Shown here: positions 1 to 7,836 of the stretch, piece after piece
How the letters are laid out: each line of letters starts with the position of its first letter
Position numbering within the stretch: position 1 is the first letter of the stretch
The notes under the pieces: generated by a model
Told to the model about the DNA's origin: nothing
Database searches by the model: none
Seen by the model: the letters and a program-made list of their open reading frames with translations, nothing else
Program-made: the position numbers and the translations under genes
Virus record (IMG/VR): IMGVR_UViG_3300023184_000582
Coordinates: 1 to 21,557 of that record
From: a virus
Strand: one strand, 5' to 3'
Length of the DNA: 21,557 nucleotides

Positions 1-1
1 A

Positions 2-589
2 GCAGCGCCACAAACAGGTGCGGCGTCAAATATGGCAACAGATCCAGCACAACGAGCTCAAGCAGCGGCAGCGCCACAAACAGGTGCGGCGTCAAATATG
101 GCAACAGATCCAGCACAACGAGCTCAAGCAGCGGCAGCGCCACAAACAGGTGCGGCGTCAAATATGGCAACAGATCCAGCACAACGAGCTCAGGCAGCGG
201 CTGCACCAGCAGCACCAGCTGCCACGCCCACGCCAGCAGCACCTGCACCTGCGGGAGCACCAGCATTCAATGCAGCAAAAGACAGTCAAGCAGCAAACCC
301 GGCAACAATGTCGCAAGTACGTCAACAAAAACAAGCCGCTGCGGCAAATCGGCTCACACAAACAGGTGCGGCGTCAAATATGGCAACAGATCCAGCACAA
401 CAAGCTCAGGCAGCGGCGGCACCAGCGGCTACACCAGCGGCTACACCAGCCGGCGTACCAAAATCACAGCTAGACAACATCTTCAACAAGGGTGACAATC
501 GCAACGAGTCAGTTAACAGAATGAGAGAATCATCTGGCTTTCAAAATGACGAATTGAACAGAATTATGACTTTGATTCATCATAGATAA
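2..589 (+). CDS. Repetitive Ala/Gln/Pro-rich protein, 5'-truncated by window edge
   Basis: The reading frame is open from the first bases, so the true start lies outside the window; the in-frame ATG at 32 sits inside a repeat and is probably internal. The N-terminal part consists of near-perfect 22-residue repeats (core ATDPAQRAQAAAAPQTGAAS), then Ala/Pro-rich linker with one more diverged copy. The last ~45 residues (from VPKSQLDNIF onward, rich in Asn/Asp/Glu/Arg) are non-repetitive and look like a small folded or docking segment ending in IMTLIHHR. Composition suggests an extended, disordered stalk followed by a C-terminal anchor. I do not recognise the family. It is followed by a terminator-like hairpin and the gp32 promoter, so it closes the preceding transcription unit. 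Real coding is supported by repeat length being a multiple of three and by the non-repetitive tail. Confidence 0.7.
   Translation, partial: AAPQTGAASNMATDPAQRAQAAAAPQTGAASNMATDPAQRAQAAAAPQTGAASNMATDPAQRAQAAAAPAAPAATPTPAAPAPAGAPAFNAAKDSQAANPATMSQVRQQKQAAAANRLTQTGAASNMATDPAQQAQAAAAPAATPAATPAGVPKSQLDNIFNKGDNRNESVNRMRESSGFQNDELNRIMTLIHHR
5..202 (+). repeat. Three tandem 66-bp direct repeats inside a coding region
   Basis: Units start at 5, 71 and 137. The first two are identical over all 66 bp; the third differs at a few positions near its 3' end. A fourth, separated copy lies at about 353-418. The array may extend left beyond the window. The period is exactly 22 codons, so copy-number change keeps the frame. 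Confidence 0.95.
353..418 (+). repeat. Detached fourth copy of the 66-bp repeat
   Basis: From about 357 the sequence again reads CACAAACAGGTGCGGCGTC and continues as the repeat unit with a few substitutions (for example CAACAAGCTCAGG where the array has CAACGAGCTCAAG). It is separated from the tandem array by about 150 bp of Ala/Pro/Gln-coding sequence, in the same frame. Confidence 0.9.
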
Positions 590-625
590 TCGAGTAAACA
601 ACTCATATTTCCAGCAAGATTTCTC

Positions 626-654
626 TTGCAAACATAAATAAAAGTGCGTATAAT
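626..654 (+). promoter_or_regulatory. Sigma70-type promoter for gp32
   Basis: TTGCAA (626-631) and TATAAT (649-654) are separated by exactly 17 bp; the same hexamers and spacing occur before the helicase gene at 13798. A T4-late-like CATAAATA (633-640) lies inside the spacer and could be an overlapping late promoter. Predicted transcription starts near 661, leaving a roughly 90-nt A/U-rich leader before gp32, which would suit autogenous control by gp32 as in T4; that is inference. Confidence 0.6.
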
Positions 655-680
655 AACATATATGCACTTTTTGTTTTATG
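640..680 (+). terminator. A/T-rich stem-loop terminator after the repeat protein
   Basis: Thirteen-base-pair stem (640-652 with 659-671, one G-T pair) and a 6-nt loop, followed by TTGTTTT. It lies 51 bp after the stop at 589 and would end transcripts arriving from the left. It overlaps the -10 of the gp32 promoter; the inferred start near 661 falls inside the stem, so transcripts from that promoter would not carry the intact hairpin. Confidence 0.55.
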
Positions 681-751
681 CATGATGTATAAAACATATA
701 GGCAAAAACAGCAGAAATGCTAACACAAAGGCTAATACAGGAGAAACTACT

Positions 752-1747
752 ATGGCAACTTTGGCAGAAATTAGAGCAAAACTAAAGCAATCAGAACAAA
801 AAGGTTCTGGAGAACGCACAGGCGGAGATAAGTCAATTTATCCGTTCTGGAACTTGAAAGAAGGTGGCGAATCCGTTATGCGATTCCTGCCAGACGGCAA
901 CGCAGATAACACATTTTTCTGGGTTGAACGTGCAATGATCAAACTTCCCTTTGCAGGCATCAAAGGCGAAAGCGAAAGCAAAAACATCACAGTGCAAGTA
1001 CCATGCGTGGAAATGTATGGCGACACTTGCCCAATCTTGAGTGAAGTTCGTGCGTGGTTCAAAGACCCAGCATTGGAAGACATGGGTCGTAAATACTGGA
1101 AAAAACGCAGTTACATTTTCCAAGGTTTTGTTGTGGAAGACGGACTTGGCGAAAAAACTGAAGAGCAACCAGAAAATCCAATCCGTAGATTTATCATCGG
1201 CCCACAAATCTTCACAAGTATTCGTGCGGCGCTGGTTGATCCAGAGTTGGAAGACTTGCCAACTGACTTTGTGCATGGCTTGGACTATCGCATGAAGAAA
1301 GGTTCAAAAGGCGGCTATGCTGACTATTCTACCAGTACTTGGAGTCGCCGTGAGCGTCCATTGAGCGATGTGGAACAAGCAGCTATCAAGACACATGGCC
1401 TGTTTAACTTGACTGATTTCTTGCCTAAGAAGCCAGGCGAGGTTGAATTGAAGGTTATGAAAGAAATGTTTGAAGCAAGTGTCGATGGCGAACCATATGA
1501 CATGGAACGTTGGGGACAGTACTTCAAACCAGCTGGCATGAGCCAGAACACTGGCGATCCACAAAAGCCAGCAACTCCTAGATCAGCACCTGCTCCTACA
1601 GCAAATGCTGATGCACCATTTGATGTGGATACTACACCAGCGGTTAAATCTACTCCAGCACCTTCAGCACCAAAAGCTGAAGCACCAGCAGCCGGCGATT
1701 CACGTGCCCAAGATATCTTGGCAATGATTCGCAATCGTCAAAAGTAA
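752..1747 (+). CDS. 32: Single-stranded DNA-binding protein gp32
   Basis: T4-type ssDNA-binding protein that coats replication and recombination intermediates and recruits UvsX, primase and helicase-loading partners. The 331 aa (T4: 301) show the family layout: basic N-terminal segment (1-25), OB-fold core beginning YPFWNLKEGGESVMRFLP (30-47), the FFWVERAMIKLPF strand, and KKRSYIFQGFVVED-type strands near 115-135. The zinc site of T4 gp32 (His/Cys3) is reduced: only Cys85 and Cys93 are visible in VPCVEMYGDTCPI, so metal binding is doubtful. The C-terminal third is a Pro/Ala-rich linker containing DAPFDVD and ending in a short helix (AQDILAMIRNRQK), where T4 has an acidic protein-interaction tail. 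The start has a good ribosome site (CAGGAGA) 7-13 nt upstream. It is followed by a strong stem-loop. Confidence 0.9.
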   Translation: MATLAEIRAKLKQSEQKGSGERTGGDKSIYPFWNLKEGGESVMRFLPDGNADNTFFWVERAMIKLPFAGIKGESESKNITVQVPCVEMYGDTCPILSEVRAWFKDPALEDMGRKYWKKRSYIFQGFVVEDGLGEKTEEQPENPIRRFIIGPQIFTSIRAALVDPELEDLPTDFVHGLDYRMKKGSKGGYADYSTSTWSRRERPLSDVEQAAIKTHGLFNLTDFLPKKPGEVELKVMKEMFEASVDGEPYDMERWGQYFKPAGMSQNTGDPQKPATPRSAPAPTANADAPFDVDTTPAVKSTPAPSAPKAEAPAAGDSRAQDILAMIRNRQK

Positions 1748-1754
1748 AGTGTTC

Positions 1755-1791
1755 GGCTCGGGCCTCTACAACTTAGTTGTACGCCCGGGTT
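1755..1791 (+). terminator. Compound stem-loop after gp32
   Basis: An inner TACAAC-TTA-GTTGTA hairpin sits within an outer CGGGC/GCCCG stem just after the gp32 stop, followed by TTATCTT. It could terminate or attenuate transcription, or protect the gp32 mRNA 3' end; the U-tract is weak, so termination is not certain. Confidence 0.5.
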
Positions 1792-1800
1792 ATCTTACCT

Positions 1801-2433
1801 ATGCATACTATGCAACCTACTATCTATCCTTTGTTCTCAACCCCAGTATATTATATACCGGACACTAAATTCCGTGTGGATAATACATTGCTGACTAGAC
1901 TATTAGATAGGACAGAATTTCCAAATTGGGTTGAATCTTCGGGCCTAAGCATTGATCAATTCATTTTAGATAATCCAGTATTAAAAGATATTCGTAGAGT
2001 TTGTGAATATCATCTAAAAGAATATGTAAAAAATGTATGTGGGTTTGATAATGAATTTTACATAACTAATTCTTGGATTACTCGAAACGATCCAAATGTA
2101 AATCATGTGGGACACGCTCATCCAAATAGTATTTTTAGTGGGTGTCTTTACTTAAAAAGTTCGCCAAAGAGTATAATGACTTTTAGTGCTAAAAATCATT
2201 TTGCTAAAACGTGGCCGTTTACATACAATGATATATATCCTAACATATACAACAGTGATAACTGGCCAGTGTTAGTAGACACCGGAGCAATATTAATATG
2301 GCCCAGCGATATACAACACGGAAGTAACCCAAATCCGTTAAATGATACTAGAGTAGTATTATGTTTTAATACATTTATTCGAGGCGACCTTGGAAAAAGT
2401 AGGTCGTATGTTACAGACTTAACATTAAAATAA
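1801..2433 (+). CDS. Putative 2OG-Fe(II) oxygenase-like protein
   Basis: Resembles the phage-borne oxygenase-like family (TIGR02466 type) frequent in aquatic T4-like phages. It begins with IYPLFSTPVYYIPD, the usual opening strand. An iron-ligand candidate segment is HVGHAHPNSIFSGCLYL (His102, His105, His107), with a distal WPSDIQHGSNP (His173) and Arg184 in NDTRVVLCFN, matching the His...His...Arg order expected for iron and 2-oxoglutarate binding. 210 aa is near the family's usual length. The frame is open further upstream (TTG at 1777), but that lies in the gp32 stem-loop; ATG 1801 or 1810 is more plausible, although neither has a clear ribosome site. The substrate is unknown. It is followed 13 bp later by uvsX. 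Confidence 0.7.
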   Translation: MHTMQPTIYPLFSTPVYYIPDTKFRVDNTLLTRLLDRTEFPNWVESSGLSIDQFILDNPVLKDIRRVCEYHLKEYVKNVCGFDNEFYITNSWITRNDPNVNHVGHAHPNSIFSGCLYLKSSPKSIMTFSAKNHFAKTWPFTYNDIYPNIYNSDNWPVLVDTGAILIWPSDIQHGSNPNPLNDTRVVLCFNTFIRGDLGKSRSYVTDLTLK

Positions 2434-2446
2434 TAGGAAAACAATA

Positions 2447-3505
2447 ATGGCAACGAAAGCATTTGATTTAAGTAAATTTAGAAAAACTCTAACCAAGAGT
2501 ATCGAAGGCCTGGGCGTGGGATTTAATGATCCCACTGACTGGGTTAGTACTGGCAATTTTACACTTAACTATTTGATTAGTGGTGATTTCAACAAAGGTA
2601 TTCCTTTGGGCAAGGTCACTGTGTTTGCCGGTGAAAGTGGCGCAGGTAAAAGTTTTATCTGTTCAGGAAACCTAGTACGCAACGCACAAGCACAGGGCAT
2701 CTATGTTATCTTGATTGATACTGAAAATGCGCTGGACGAAAAGTGGTTACACGCACTTGGTGTTGATACTGGCGAAGACAAACTTCTTAAACTCAACATG
2801 GCCATGATTGATGATGTGGCAAAAACCATTCATGAATTCATGAAAGAGTACAAAGAAATGGCAGAGCGTCCCAAAGTGTTATTTGTTATAGACTCGTTGG
2901 GTATGTTGCTTACTCCTACTGACATTAACCAGTTCCAAGCTGGCGATATGAAAGGAGACATGGGCCGTAAACCCAAAGCACTTACCAGTTTAGTTCGTAA
3001 TTGTGTCAACATGTTTGGCAGTTATAATGTGGGTATGGTTTGTACAAATCACACGTATGCATCGCAGGACATGTTTGATCCAGATGACAAAATCTCAGGC
3101 GGTCAAGGATTTGTTTATGCAAGTTCAATTGTTGTTGCTATGAAAAAACTCAAACTCAAAGAGGATGAGGACGGCAATAAGATTTCAGATGTGATGGGTA
3201 TTCGCGCATCATGCAAAATCATGAAGACACGTTATGCTAAACCTTTTGAAACTGTGCAAATTAAAATTCCATACGAAACCGGAATGAATCCATATTCAGG
3301 AATGGTTGACATGTGCGAAAAAGCTGGCCTGTTAAAACAAGAAGGCAACAGACTCAAGTGGGTTGATCCAGAGACAGGTGAGGAATTCAAATTCTACCGA
3401 AAAGAATGGAAAGATGATAAATTAGATATGTTAATGGCAAAATTTCATATCAAACCGTTAACAACAACTACCATTCCTAAGGAGAACGAAGAAGATGTTG
3501 AATGA
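2447..3505 (+). CDS. uvsX: UvsX, RecA-like recombinase
   Basis: RecA/Rad51-family strand-exchange protein of T4-like phages. It forms a filament on ssDNA with gp32 and the mediator UvsY and drives recombination-dependent replication. 352 aa (T4: about 390). Walker A is GESGAGKS (62-69), the ATP-proximal acidic motif is LIDTENALDEKW (89-100), and Walker B is KVLFVIDSLGML (143-154). The loop around DMKGDMGRKPKALTSLVR corresponds to the DNA-binding L1 region, and NHTYASQDMFDPDDKISGGQG matches the L2/motif region of the family. An SD (AGGA) precedes the ATG. The 3' end overlaps the next gene by 11 bp and provides its ribosome site, implying translational coupling. Confidence 0.95.
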   Translation: MATKAFDLSKFRKTLTKSIEGLGVGFNDPTDWVSTGNFTLNYLISGDFNKGIPLGKVTVFAGESGAGKSFICSGNLVRNAQAQGIYVILIDTENALDEKWLHALGVDTGEDKLLKLNMAMIDDVAKTIHEFMKEYKEMAERPKVLFVIDSLGMLLTPTDINQFQAGDMKGDMGRKPKALTSLVRNCVNMFGSYNVGMVCTNHTYASQDMFDPDDKISGGQGFVYASSIVVAMKKLKLKEDEDGNKISDVMGIRASCKIMKTRYAKPFETVQIKIPYETGMNPYSGMVDMCEKAGLLKQEGNRLKWVDPETGEEFKFYRKEWKDDKLDMLMAKFHIKPLTTTTIPKENEEDVE

Positions 3506-3734
3506 AACTCAAGTTGGCGACGTGTGGTTAATGTTCGTCGAATACATGGATAAGAAACAACTAGAAACTGTGGCAGAACGTTATATTGACATGCTGGCAG
3601 ACTTTGGTGTTCCCGATAAGGTATTTAAGGATGCCACAGGCGTTGATGAAATTTTAGATCAAGCCATTGGTTATTATCTAAATGAAGACGAAGTAGAAGA
3701 AGACGACGAAGACTACGGTGAATTGGAGTTTTAA
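3495..3734 (+). CDS. Small acidic protein of unknown function between uvsX and the next gene
   Basis: 79 aa, starting inside the last codons of uvsX with the SD AAGGAG about 10 nt before ATG. The body is helical (VWLMFVEYMDKKQLETVAER and LDQAIGYYL), followed by a strongly acidic tail (DEVEEDDEDYGELEF). An acidic tail beside recombination genes suggests a protein-protein adaptor, for example to UvsX or gp32, but I do not recognise the family. Its stop overlaps the next ATG (TAATG), so it belongs to the uvsX operon. Confidence 0.75.
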   Translation: MLNETQVGDVWLMFVEYMDKKQLETVAERYIDMLADFGVPDKVFKDATGVDEILDQAIGYYLNEDEVEEDDEDYGELEF

Positions 3735-4186
3735 TGTGGTATGCCAAAATAGCCAAGGATATCAGTCATATCCCAGATGCTGTGCTGTACTATGAAGACG
3801 AACTTCTGGAAGCAAGAAAAGAAGTTCGTTTAATTGGTAATGTTGAACGGGCTGCGGCTGCATTGCCGGGCGTGGTAGAACAACGATTTAGCCAGCTACA
3901 AGAAATTGAAGCTATTTTAGAATATCTCAACATTGAATTGCGTCGACTCAAAAGTCAGCACTTTCGCAAGTATTTAGAGACCTATCAACGTGCGTTAAGC
4001 AGTAGAGATTGTGACCGTTATGTGGAAGGAGAAGCAGATGTTGTTGACTTTGAAAAAATTATCAACGAGTTTGCTTTGCTCCGAAACAAGTGGTTGGGTA
4101 TTACCAAATCACTTGATCAAAAACAATGGCAGATAACTAACATTGTGAAATTGCGTGTTGCTGGCATGGAAGATGCCAGCATATGA
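3734..4186 (+). CDS. Possible UvsY-like recombination mediator
   Basis: 150 aa, almost entirely helical, with two segments expected to form coiled coils (RFSQLQEIEAILEYLNIELR and the region around FALLRNKWLGITKSLDQKQ). T4 UvsY is a 137-aa helical protein whose end reads ...AIKSRGFAIKHIQDMRAFEAG; here the end reads KSLDQKQWQITNIVKLRVAG, with a similar pattern and position, and the central Arg/Lys-Tyr-rich stretch also corresponds. Size, fold and location two genes after uvsX fit the mediator that loads UvsX onto gp32-coated DNA. Direct sequence identity is low, so this is a hypothesis. The ATG overlaps the previous stop and the 3' end overlaps the next gene by 4 bp (ATGA). Confidence 0.45.
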   Translation: MWYAKIAKDISHIPDAVLYYEDELLEARKEVRLIGNVERAAAALPGVVEQRFSQLQEIEAILEYLNIELRRLKSQHFRKYLETYQRALSSRDCDRYVEGEADVVDFEKIINEFALLRNKWLGITKSLDQKQWQITNIVKLRVAGMEDASI

Positions 4187-4617
4187 AAATAGTTTTGGTT
4201 ACTGGTGGATTTGATCCACTACATGCTGGACACATAGATTATTTTAATCAAGCTCAACAGCTGGGTGACAAATTAATCGTTGGCGTCAACAGCGATGCGT
4301 GGCTCACACGTAAAAAAGGCAAGAATTTTTTGCCTATTGTGGATCGTGTTAGAATTATTGAAAATTTAAAAATGGTCAGCGGTGTTATATTGTTCAATGA
4401 TGACAATGATACTGCTATCGAAGCTATTAAAAACGTAAAATTGTTATATCCCAACGACAGTATAATATTTGCTAACGGTGGTGACAGAAATGCCATAAAT
4501 GTACCCGAAACTACAGTGCCTAACATATTATTTAAATTTGGTGTTGGCGGAAATAGCAAAATAAATTCAAGTAGTGACCTGTTGGAACAGTGGGTTAATT
4601 TTAAAAATAACAATTGA
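4183..4617 (+). CDS. Cytidylyltransferase-like nucleotidyltransferase
   Basis: Belongs to the HxGH nucleotidyltransferase superfamily (glycerol-3-phosphate cytidylyltransferase / RfaE C-terminal-like): Rossmann start KIVLVTGGFDPLHAGHIDYF with the catalytic His14-x-x-His17, then DKLIVGVNSDAWLTRKKG (substrate-contacting Lys/Arg), R(V)RIIENL, and the late motif SKINSSSDLL corresponding to the family's ISSS motif. 144 aa is a normal single-domain length. The reaction would be transfer of a nucleotidyl group from CTP or ATP to a phosphorylated small molecule, releasing pyrophosphate; the actual substrate cannot be told. It is coupled by ATGA overlap to the preceding gene. The role in infection is unknown; a sugar or lipid-head activation step is possible. 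Confidence 0.8.
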   Translation: MKIVLVTGGFDPLHAGHIDYFNQAQQLGDKLIVGVNSDAWLTRKKGKNFLPIVDRVRIIENLKMVSGVILFNDDNDTAIEAIKNVKLLYPNDSIIFANGGDRNAINVPETTVPNILFKFGVGGNSKINSSSDLLEQWVNFKNNN

Positions 4618-4628
4618 TTTCTAAAAGG

Positions 4629-4657
4629 TTGATTTTACAAATCTTTTAGTGTATACT
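4629..4657 (+). promoter_or_regulatory. Sigma70-type promoter abutting the ATG at 4664
   Basis: TTGATT (4629-4634), 17 bp, then TATACT (4652-4657). Only 6 nt separate the -10 box from ATG 4664, so the expected start site is at or next to the start codon. It lies in the 46-bp gap after the nucleotidyltransferase gene. Confidence 0.6.
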
Positions 4658-4663
4658 TACTTT

Positions 4664-5866
4664 ATGACCACTATTGATGCCCTTTTATTAAAAATTGTAA
4701 ATTTTCCAGAGACTACTATAGAAGAACAAATTGCTAGTAGAGACTCGCGTGTGCTTAGAAGTCTGGCATCCTCTATCAATACACATTTATTCATCACTGA
4801 AAATCAAAGTCAGTTGTTAGTTAAAATTCTCAGAGAAAATTCTGAAAAAATACCGGTTTTTTCCGAAGAAATTAAAACAGCTCTTACTACTCCAAGTTGG
4901 TCTAAAACGTTTAGACGCATTGAGCAAGTGAAAAAATTATACATCGATCGAGACGCTGAACAAGAATTTGCCATTTTTATTGAATTTACATTTTCCTCAA
5001 ATATTCGTAAAATTCTCCAGGGTATCAGTGAAAAAATAGAAAGTTTAACAACCACTCAAACCCATAAAAGATGGCAGGCCGCGTTGACAGAAAACAACAT
5101 TGTACACTTGTACGAAGCACTTGCACCGCTTGAGTTTGAAATTGATGATACCATAACAGGCCACTATAGAACCATAAAATCTTGGTCAAAAAACGAGGTT
5201 GATAACCAGTTTTTAATCACCAACATAATTCATCCAAATTTTCAAAAGTCTATCACAGCTGACCTTGGCATCAAAACCACCATTGATCAAAATATTATTA
5301 ATGACCGTAGCATGCGTTATCAGTACCGTGTGGAAAATCCAAAAAATCCCGGTGAAAATCTGGTGGAGTACATGGCCACTAGGTCAAAAACAAAAGTGTG
5401 GGTTGACAAAAAAGAACATGGATTAGACGAAGTGATTGCTGGACTAATCCAATTAAAACGGTTGCCATTGCTGGTGGTATTTGACACTGTGATCACCCAC
5501 AAGTACTTTGAAAATCTTGAAATTTTATCAGATGCGCTGGAAAAAAATAATATTTTTAATCGCATAGGTGTTTATTTTAGACTAGCAAATGACGAGTCTG
5601 GCAAGACATTTAATCAGTTTATTGCAGAAAAAAATTACAATTACAACCTCACAACTGACACACAAGTGGCATGTGTGTCCAGTGGAAAATTGCCAAAATT
5701 TTTCTTGAAAGCTGCATGGCGACCCATGAGTGTTATTACCTTGGATACTCGAATGGGTTTACGTCACGGTAAAACTGCTGTATACTCTAACTGTTGCGAC
5801 CTAGTAATAGAGTATGCAGAACAGCCCTCAATCATGGAACAAACAGAACTAAATTTATGTCGGTAA
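4664..5866 (+). CDS. Unknown 400-aa protein upstream of UvsW
   Basis: I do not recognise the family. The N-terminal half (1-200) is helical and charged. The C-terminal half looks like an alpha/beta domain, with strands and loops such as LPLLVVFDTVITHKYFENLE, RIGVYFRLAND, TQVACVSSGKLP, RPMSVITLDTRMG and a final RHGKTAVYSNCCDLVIEY. Several conserved-looking Asp/Arg/His/Lys residues in these segments would suit a nucleotide- or nucleic-acid-binding fold. The frame is open to a GTG at 4649, but that lies within the promoter; ATG 4664 is preferred. The 3' end overlaps uvsW by 10 bp, which suggests joint expression with the repair helicase. Confidence 0.75.
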   Translation: MTTIDALLLKIVNFPETTIEEQIASRDSRVLRSLASSINTHLFITENQSQLLVKILRENSEKIPVFSEEIKTALTTPSWSKTFRRIEQVKKLYIDRDAEQEFAIFIEFTFSSNIRKILQGISEKIESLTTTQTHKRWQAALTENNIVHLYEALAPLEFEIDDTITGHYRTIKSWSKNEVDNQFLITNIIHPNFQKSITADLGIKTTIDQNIINDRSMRYQYRVENPKNPGENLVEYMATRSKTKVWVDKKEHGLDEVIAGLIQLKRLPLLVVFDTVITHKYFENLEILSDALEKNNIFNRIGVYFRLANDESGKTFNQFIAEKNYNYNLTTDTQVACVSSGKLPKFFLKAAWRPMSVITLDTRMGLRHGKTAVYSNCCDLVIEYAEQPSIMEQTELNLCR

Positions 5867-7323
5867 AATTAATAATTCGCGATGAAGTTAATATCAAATT
5901 TGAGGGCCTATCATTAGAAGCTCGCAAAAAATTAACCGCGGCTTTTAAGTACATGGACCCAACTGCACGTTACAGACCTGCATTTCAGCTGGGCCGATGG
6001 GATGGCAAAGTAAGCATGTTTGGACTAGGTGGTAACGGATACCTCAGCCAATTGGAACGCTGTCTTGGCATATTGGCCGATATGGATATTGATGTGGACG
6101 AGTTGGAAGACTTGCGCACAACTAAACAAATCACATTTGAACCAGTAACAGAAACCTATTGGGCTGACATGGGCAAAGTGTGGCCAAACGGACATCAGCA
6201 AGCAGGCGAGCCTATTATGTTGCGTGACTATCAAGTTGATGCAATTAACAAATTTCTCACCAACACACAGGCATTGCAAGAGATTGCCACAGGTGCAGGC
6301 AAAACAATAACCACAGCAACTCTGAGTCATCTTGCTGAAAAATATGGTCGCACAATCACCATTGTTCCTAACAAAAGTCTTGTTGAACAAACTGAAGAAG
6401 ACTTTATCAATGTTGGATTAGATGTTGGTGTGTATTACGGCGACCGTAAAAATCTTGACAAAACGCATACAATTTGTACTTGGCAAAGTCTCAATATTTT
6501 TGATAAGAAAAGCAAAAATCACGAATACGCTATCATGAGTTTGGCAGAATTTCTAGCCGATGTAAAAACAGTAATTGTTGACGAAGTACACATGGCCAAA
6601 GCAGATGTTCTTAAGAATTTACTTACACAAAACTTATGTAATGCACCCATACGTTGGGGCTTAACTGGCACTGTGCCCAAGGGCGATTACGAAAGCGAAC
6701 CTATATTTGCCAGCATTGGACCAGTTGTGGGCGGCATCAAAGCACACGAGTTACAAGAGAAAGGTGTGTTATCCAACTGTCATGTAAATGTGGTACAGAT
6801 GATAGATTTACCCGAATTTAAAACATATCCAGAAGAATTAAAGTATCTTGTCACAGACGAAGACAGGATGATTTATATCAGTAAGTTAGTTAAAAAAATT
6901 AGTGATTCAGGCAACACGTTAATATTAGTTAATAGAATAGATTCAGGCAAATTTTTAGTAAATGAAATAGCAGACAGTGTGTTTATATCAGGTGAAGTTA
7001 AAACAAAAGACAGAAAAGAAGAATATGATGATGTTAAAACAAGTACTAACAAAATTATTGTGGCGACTTACGGTGTGGCCGCTGTGGGTATTAATATCCC
7101 TCGTATTTTTAATTTGGTTCTTTTGGAACCCGGAAAGAGCTTTGTCAGAGTTATACAGTCAATTGGGCGAGGCATTAGAAAAGCAGAAGACAAAGACTTC
7201 GTCCAGATTTGGGATTTAACCAGCACCTGCAAATGGGCCAAAAGGCATCTTACCGAGCGTAAGAAATTTTACAAGGACGCCAAGTACCCCTTTACATTAG
7301 ATAAAGTGGACTGGCAAAAATAA
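5857..7323 (+). CDS. uvsW: UvsW, recombination DNA/RNA helicase
   Basis: Superfamily 2 helicase that in T4 unwinds branched DNA and R-loops and switches origin-dependent to recombination-dependent replication. 488 aa (T4 about 500). The N-terminal domain (1-110) has the UvsW start VKLIIRDEVNIKFEGL and FQLGRWDGKVSMF. Then come motif I ATGAGKT (144-150), motif II DEVH (242-245), motif III LTGT in RWGLTGTVPKG, and C-terminal motifs TLILVNRIDSGK, ATYGVAAVGINIPR and QSIGRGIRKAEDKDF with the arginine finger. The frame is open to 5794, but ATG 5857, with the family's N-terminus, is the likely start. It overlaps the preceding gene by 10 bp. Confidence 0.93.
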   Translation: MSVKLIIRDEVNIKFEGLSLEARKKLTAAFKYMDPTARYRPAFQLGRWDGKVSMFGLGGNGYLSQLERCLGILADMDIDVDELEDLRTTKQITFEPVTETYWADMGKVWPNGHQQAGEPIMLRDYQVDAINKFLTNTQALQEIATGAGKTITTATLSHLAEKYGRTITIVPNKSLVEQTEEDFINVGLDVGVYYGDRKNLDKTHTICTWQSLNIFDKKSKNHEYAIMSLAEFLADVKTVIVDEVHMAKADVLKNLLTQNLCNAPIRWGLTGTVPKGDYESEPIFASIGPVVGGIKAHELQEKGVLSNCHVNVVQMIDLPEFKTYPEELKYLVTDEDRMIYISKLVKKISDSGNTLILVNRIDSGKFLVNEIADSVFISGEVKTKDRKEEYDDVKTSTNKIIVATYGVAAVGINIPRIFNLVLLEPGKSFVRVIQSIGRGIRKAEDKDFVQIWDLTSTCKWAKRHLTERKKFYKDAKYPFTLDKVDWQK

Positions 7324-7329
7324 GGATTT

Positions 7330-7836
7330 ATGCAGATATTAACATTAGACAATGAAACATTTTCGTTAAACAACTTACCAGAGGAAGTTGATGAAAACAC
7401 CAGATTTGCTGTATTAGACAACAGTAATCCACAAGAGCCTGACTTTTTCTTTATGCCATTAATATTCCTAGAAAGTTTCAATGCGCCAGCAATAGTGTTG
7501 CAAATTGGCAACGACGAAGTAACAATGCCCATTGATTGGAGTATTGCTGTGGGAGACAGTTCAAGCAGTTGTGATATTGAAATATTGCCATTAACCAGTC
7601 TAAACGACCGTGGATTTGAAGCTCTAGTGTTTAACCCGCTGAGTAGTTTTAGAGTAGAGTTCAAGCCTATTAAAATTATAAACTTTTACAGTGATGTCAA
7701 GTGGTACTTTCCTAAAATGAAAAACGGACAGTTACTGGCAACGCCAACTAGATTTGGAGAAAAGCCGGATTGTGTGTATTTTGTAAAAGAAATATCAAGA
7801 CAAAGTGAAATAATTCAATTGGATAAGATACTATGA
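7330..7836 (+). CDS. Hypothetical protein, beta-rich
   Basis: 168 aa, not recognised beyond a general impression of a protein common near uvsW in aquatic T4-like phages. It is rich in beta-prone segments (FFFMPLIFLESFNAPAIVLQ, MPIDWSIAVGD, VEFKPIKIINFYSDVKWYFP) and ends in CVYFVKEISRQSEIIQLDKIL. No catalytic motif, signal peptide or membrane helix. AAGGA lies 5 nt before the ATG, and the last codons overlap the next start (ATGA), so it is coupled to the oxygenase-like gene that follows. Confidence 0.75.
   Translation: MQILTLDNETFSLNNLPEEVDENTRFAVLDNSNPQEPDFFFMPLIFLESFNAPAIVLQIGNDEVTMPIDWSIAVGDSSSSCDIEILPLTSLNDRGFEALVFNPLSSFRVEFKPIKIINFYSDVKWYFPKMKNGQLLATPTRFGEKPDCVYFVKEISRQSEIIQLDKIL

Noticed and set aside
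1-418. CRISPR array
   Set aside because: Repeats are contiguous 66-bp coding units without unique spacers.
18-473. Second plus-strand frame through the repeat array (Gln/Arg/His-rich)
   Set aside because: Open only because the 66-bp unit lacks stops in this frame; it ends within the gene, whereas the other frame continues into a non-repetitive tail.
833-1276. Long minus-strand frame inside gp32
   Set aside because: Mirror of a strongly supported coding gene; Trp/Phe/Cys-rich composition typical of antisense frames.
1777-1800. TTG at 1777 as start of the oxygenase-like protein
   Set aside because: Lies in the 3' arm of the gp32 stem-loop; the family begins near IYPLFSTP.
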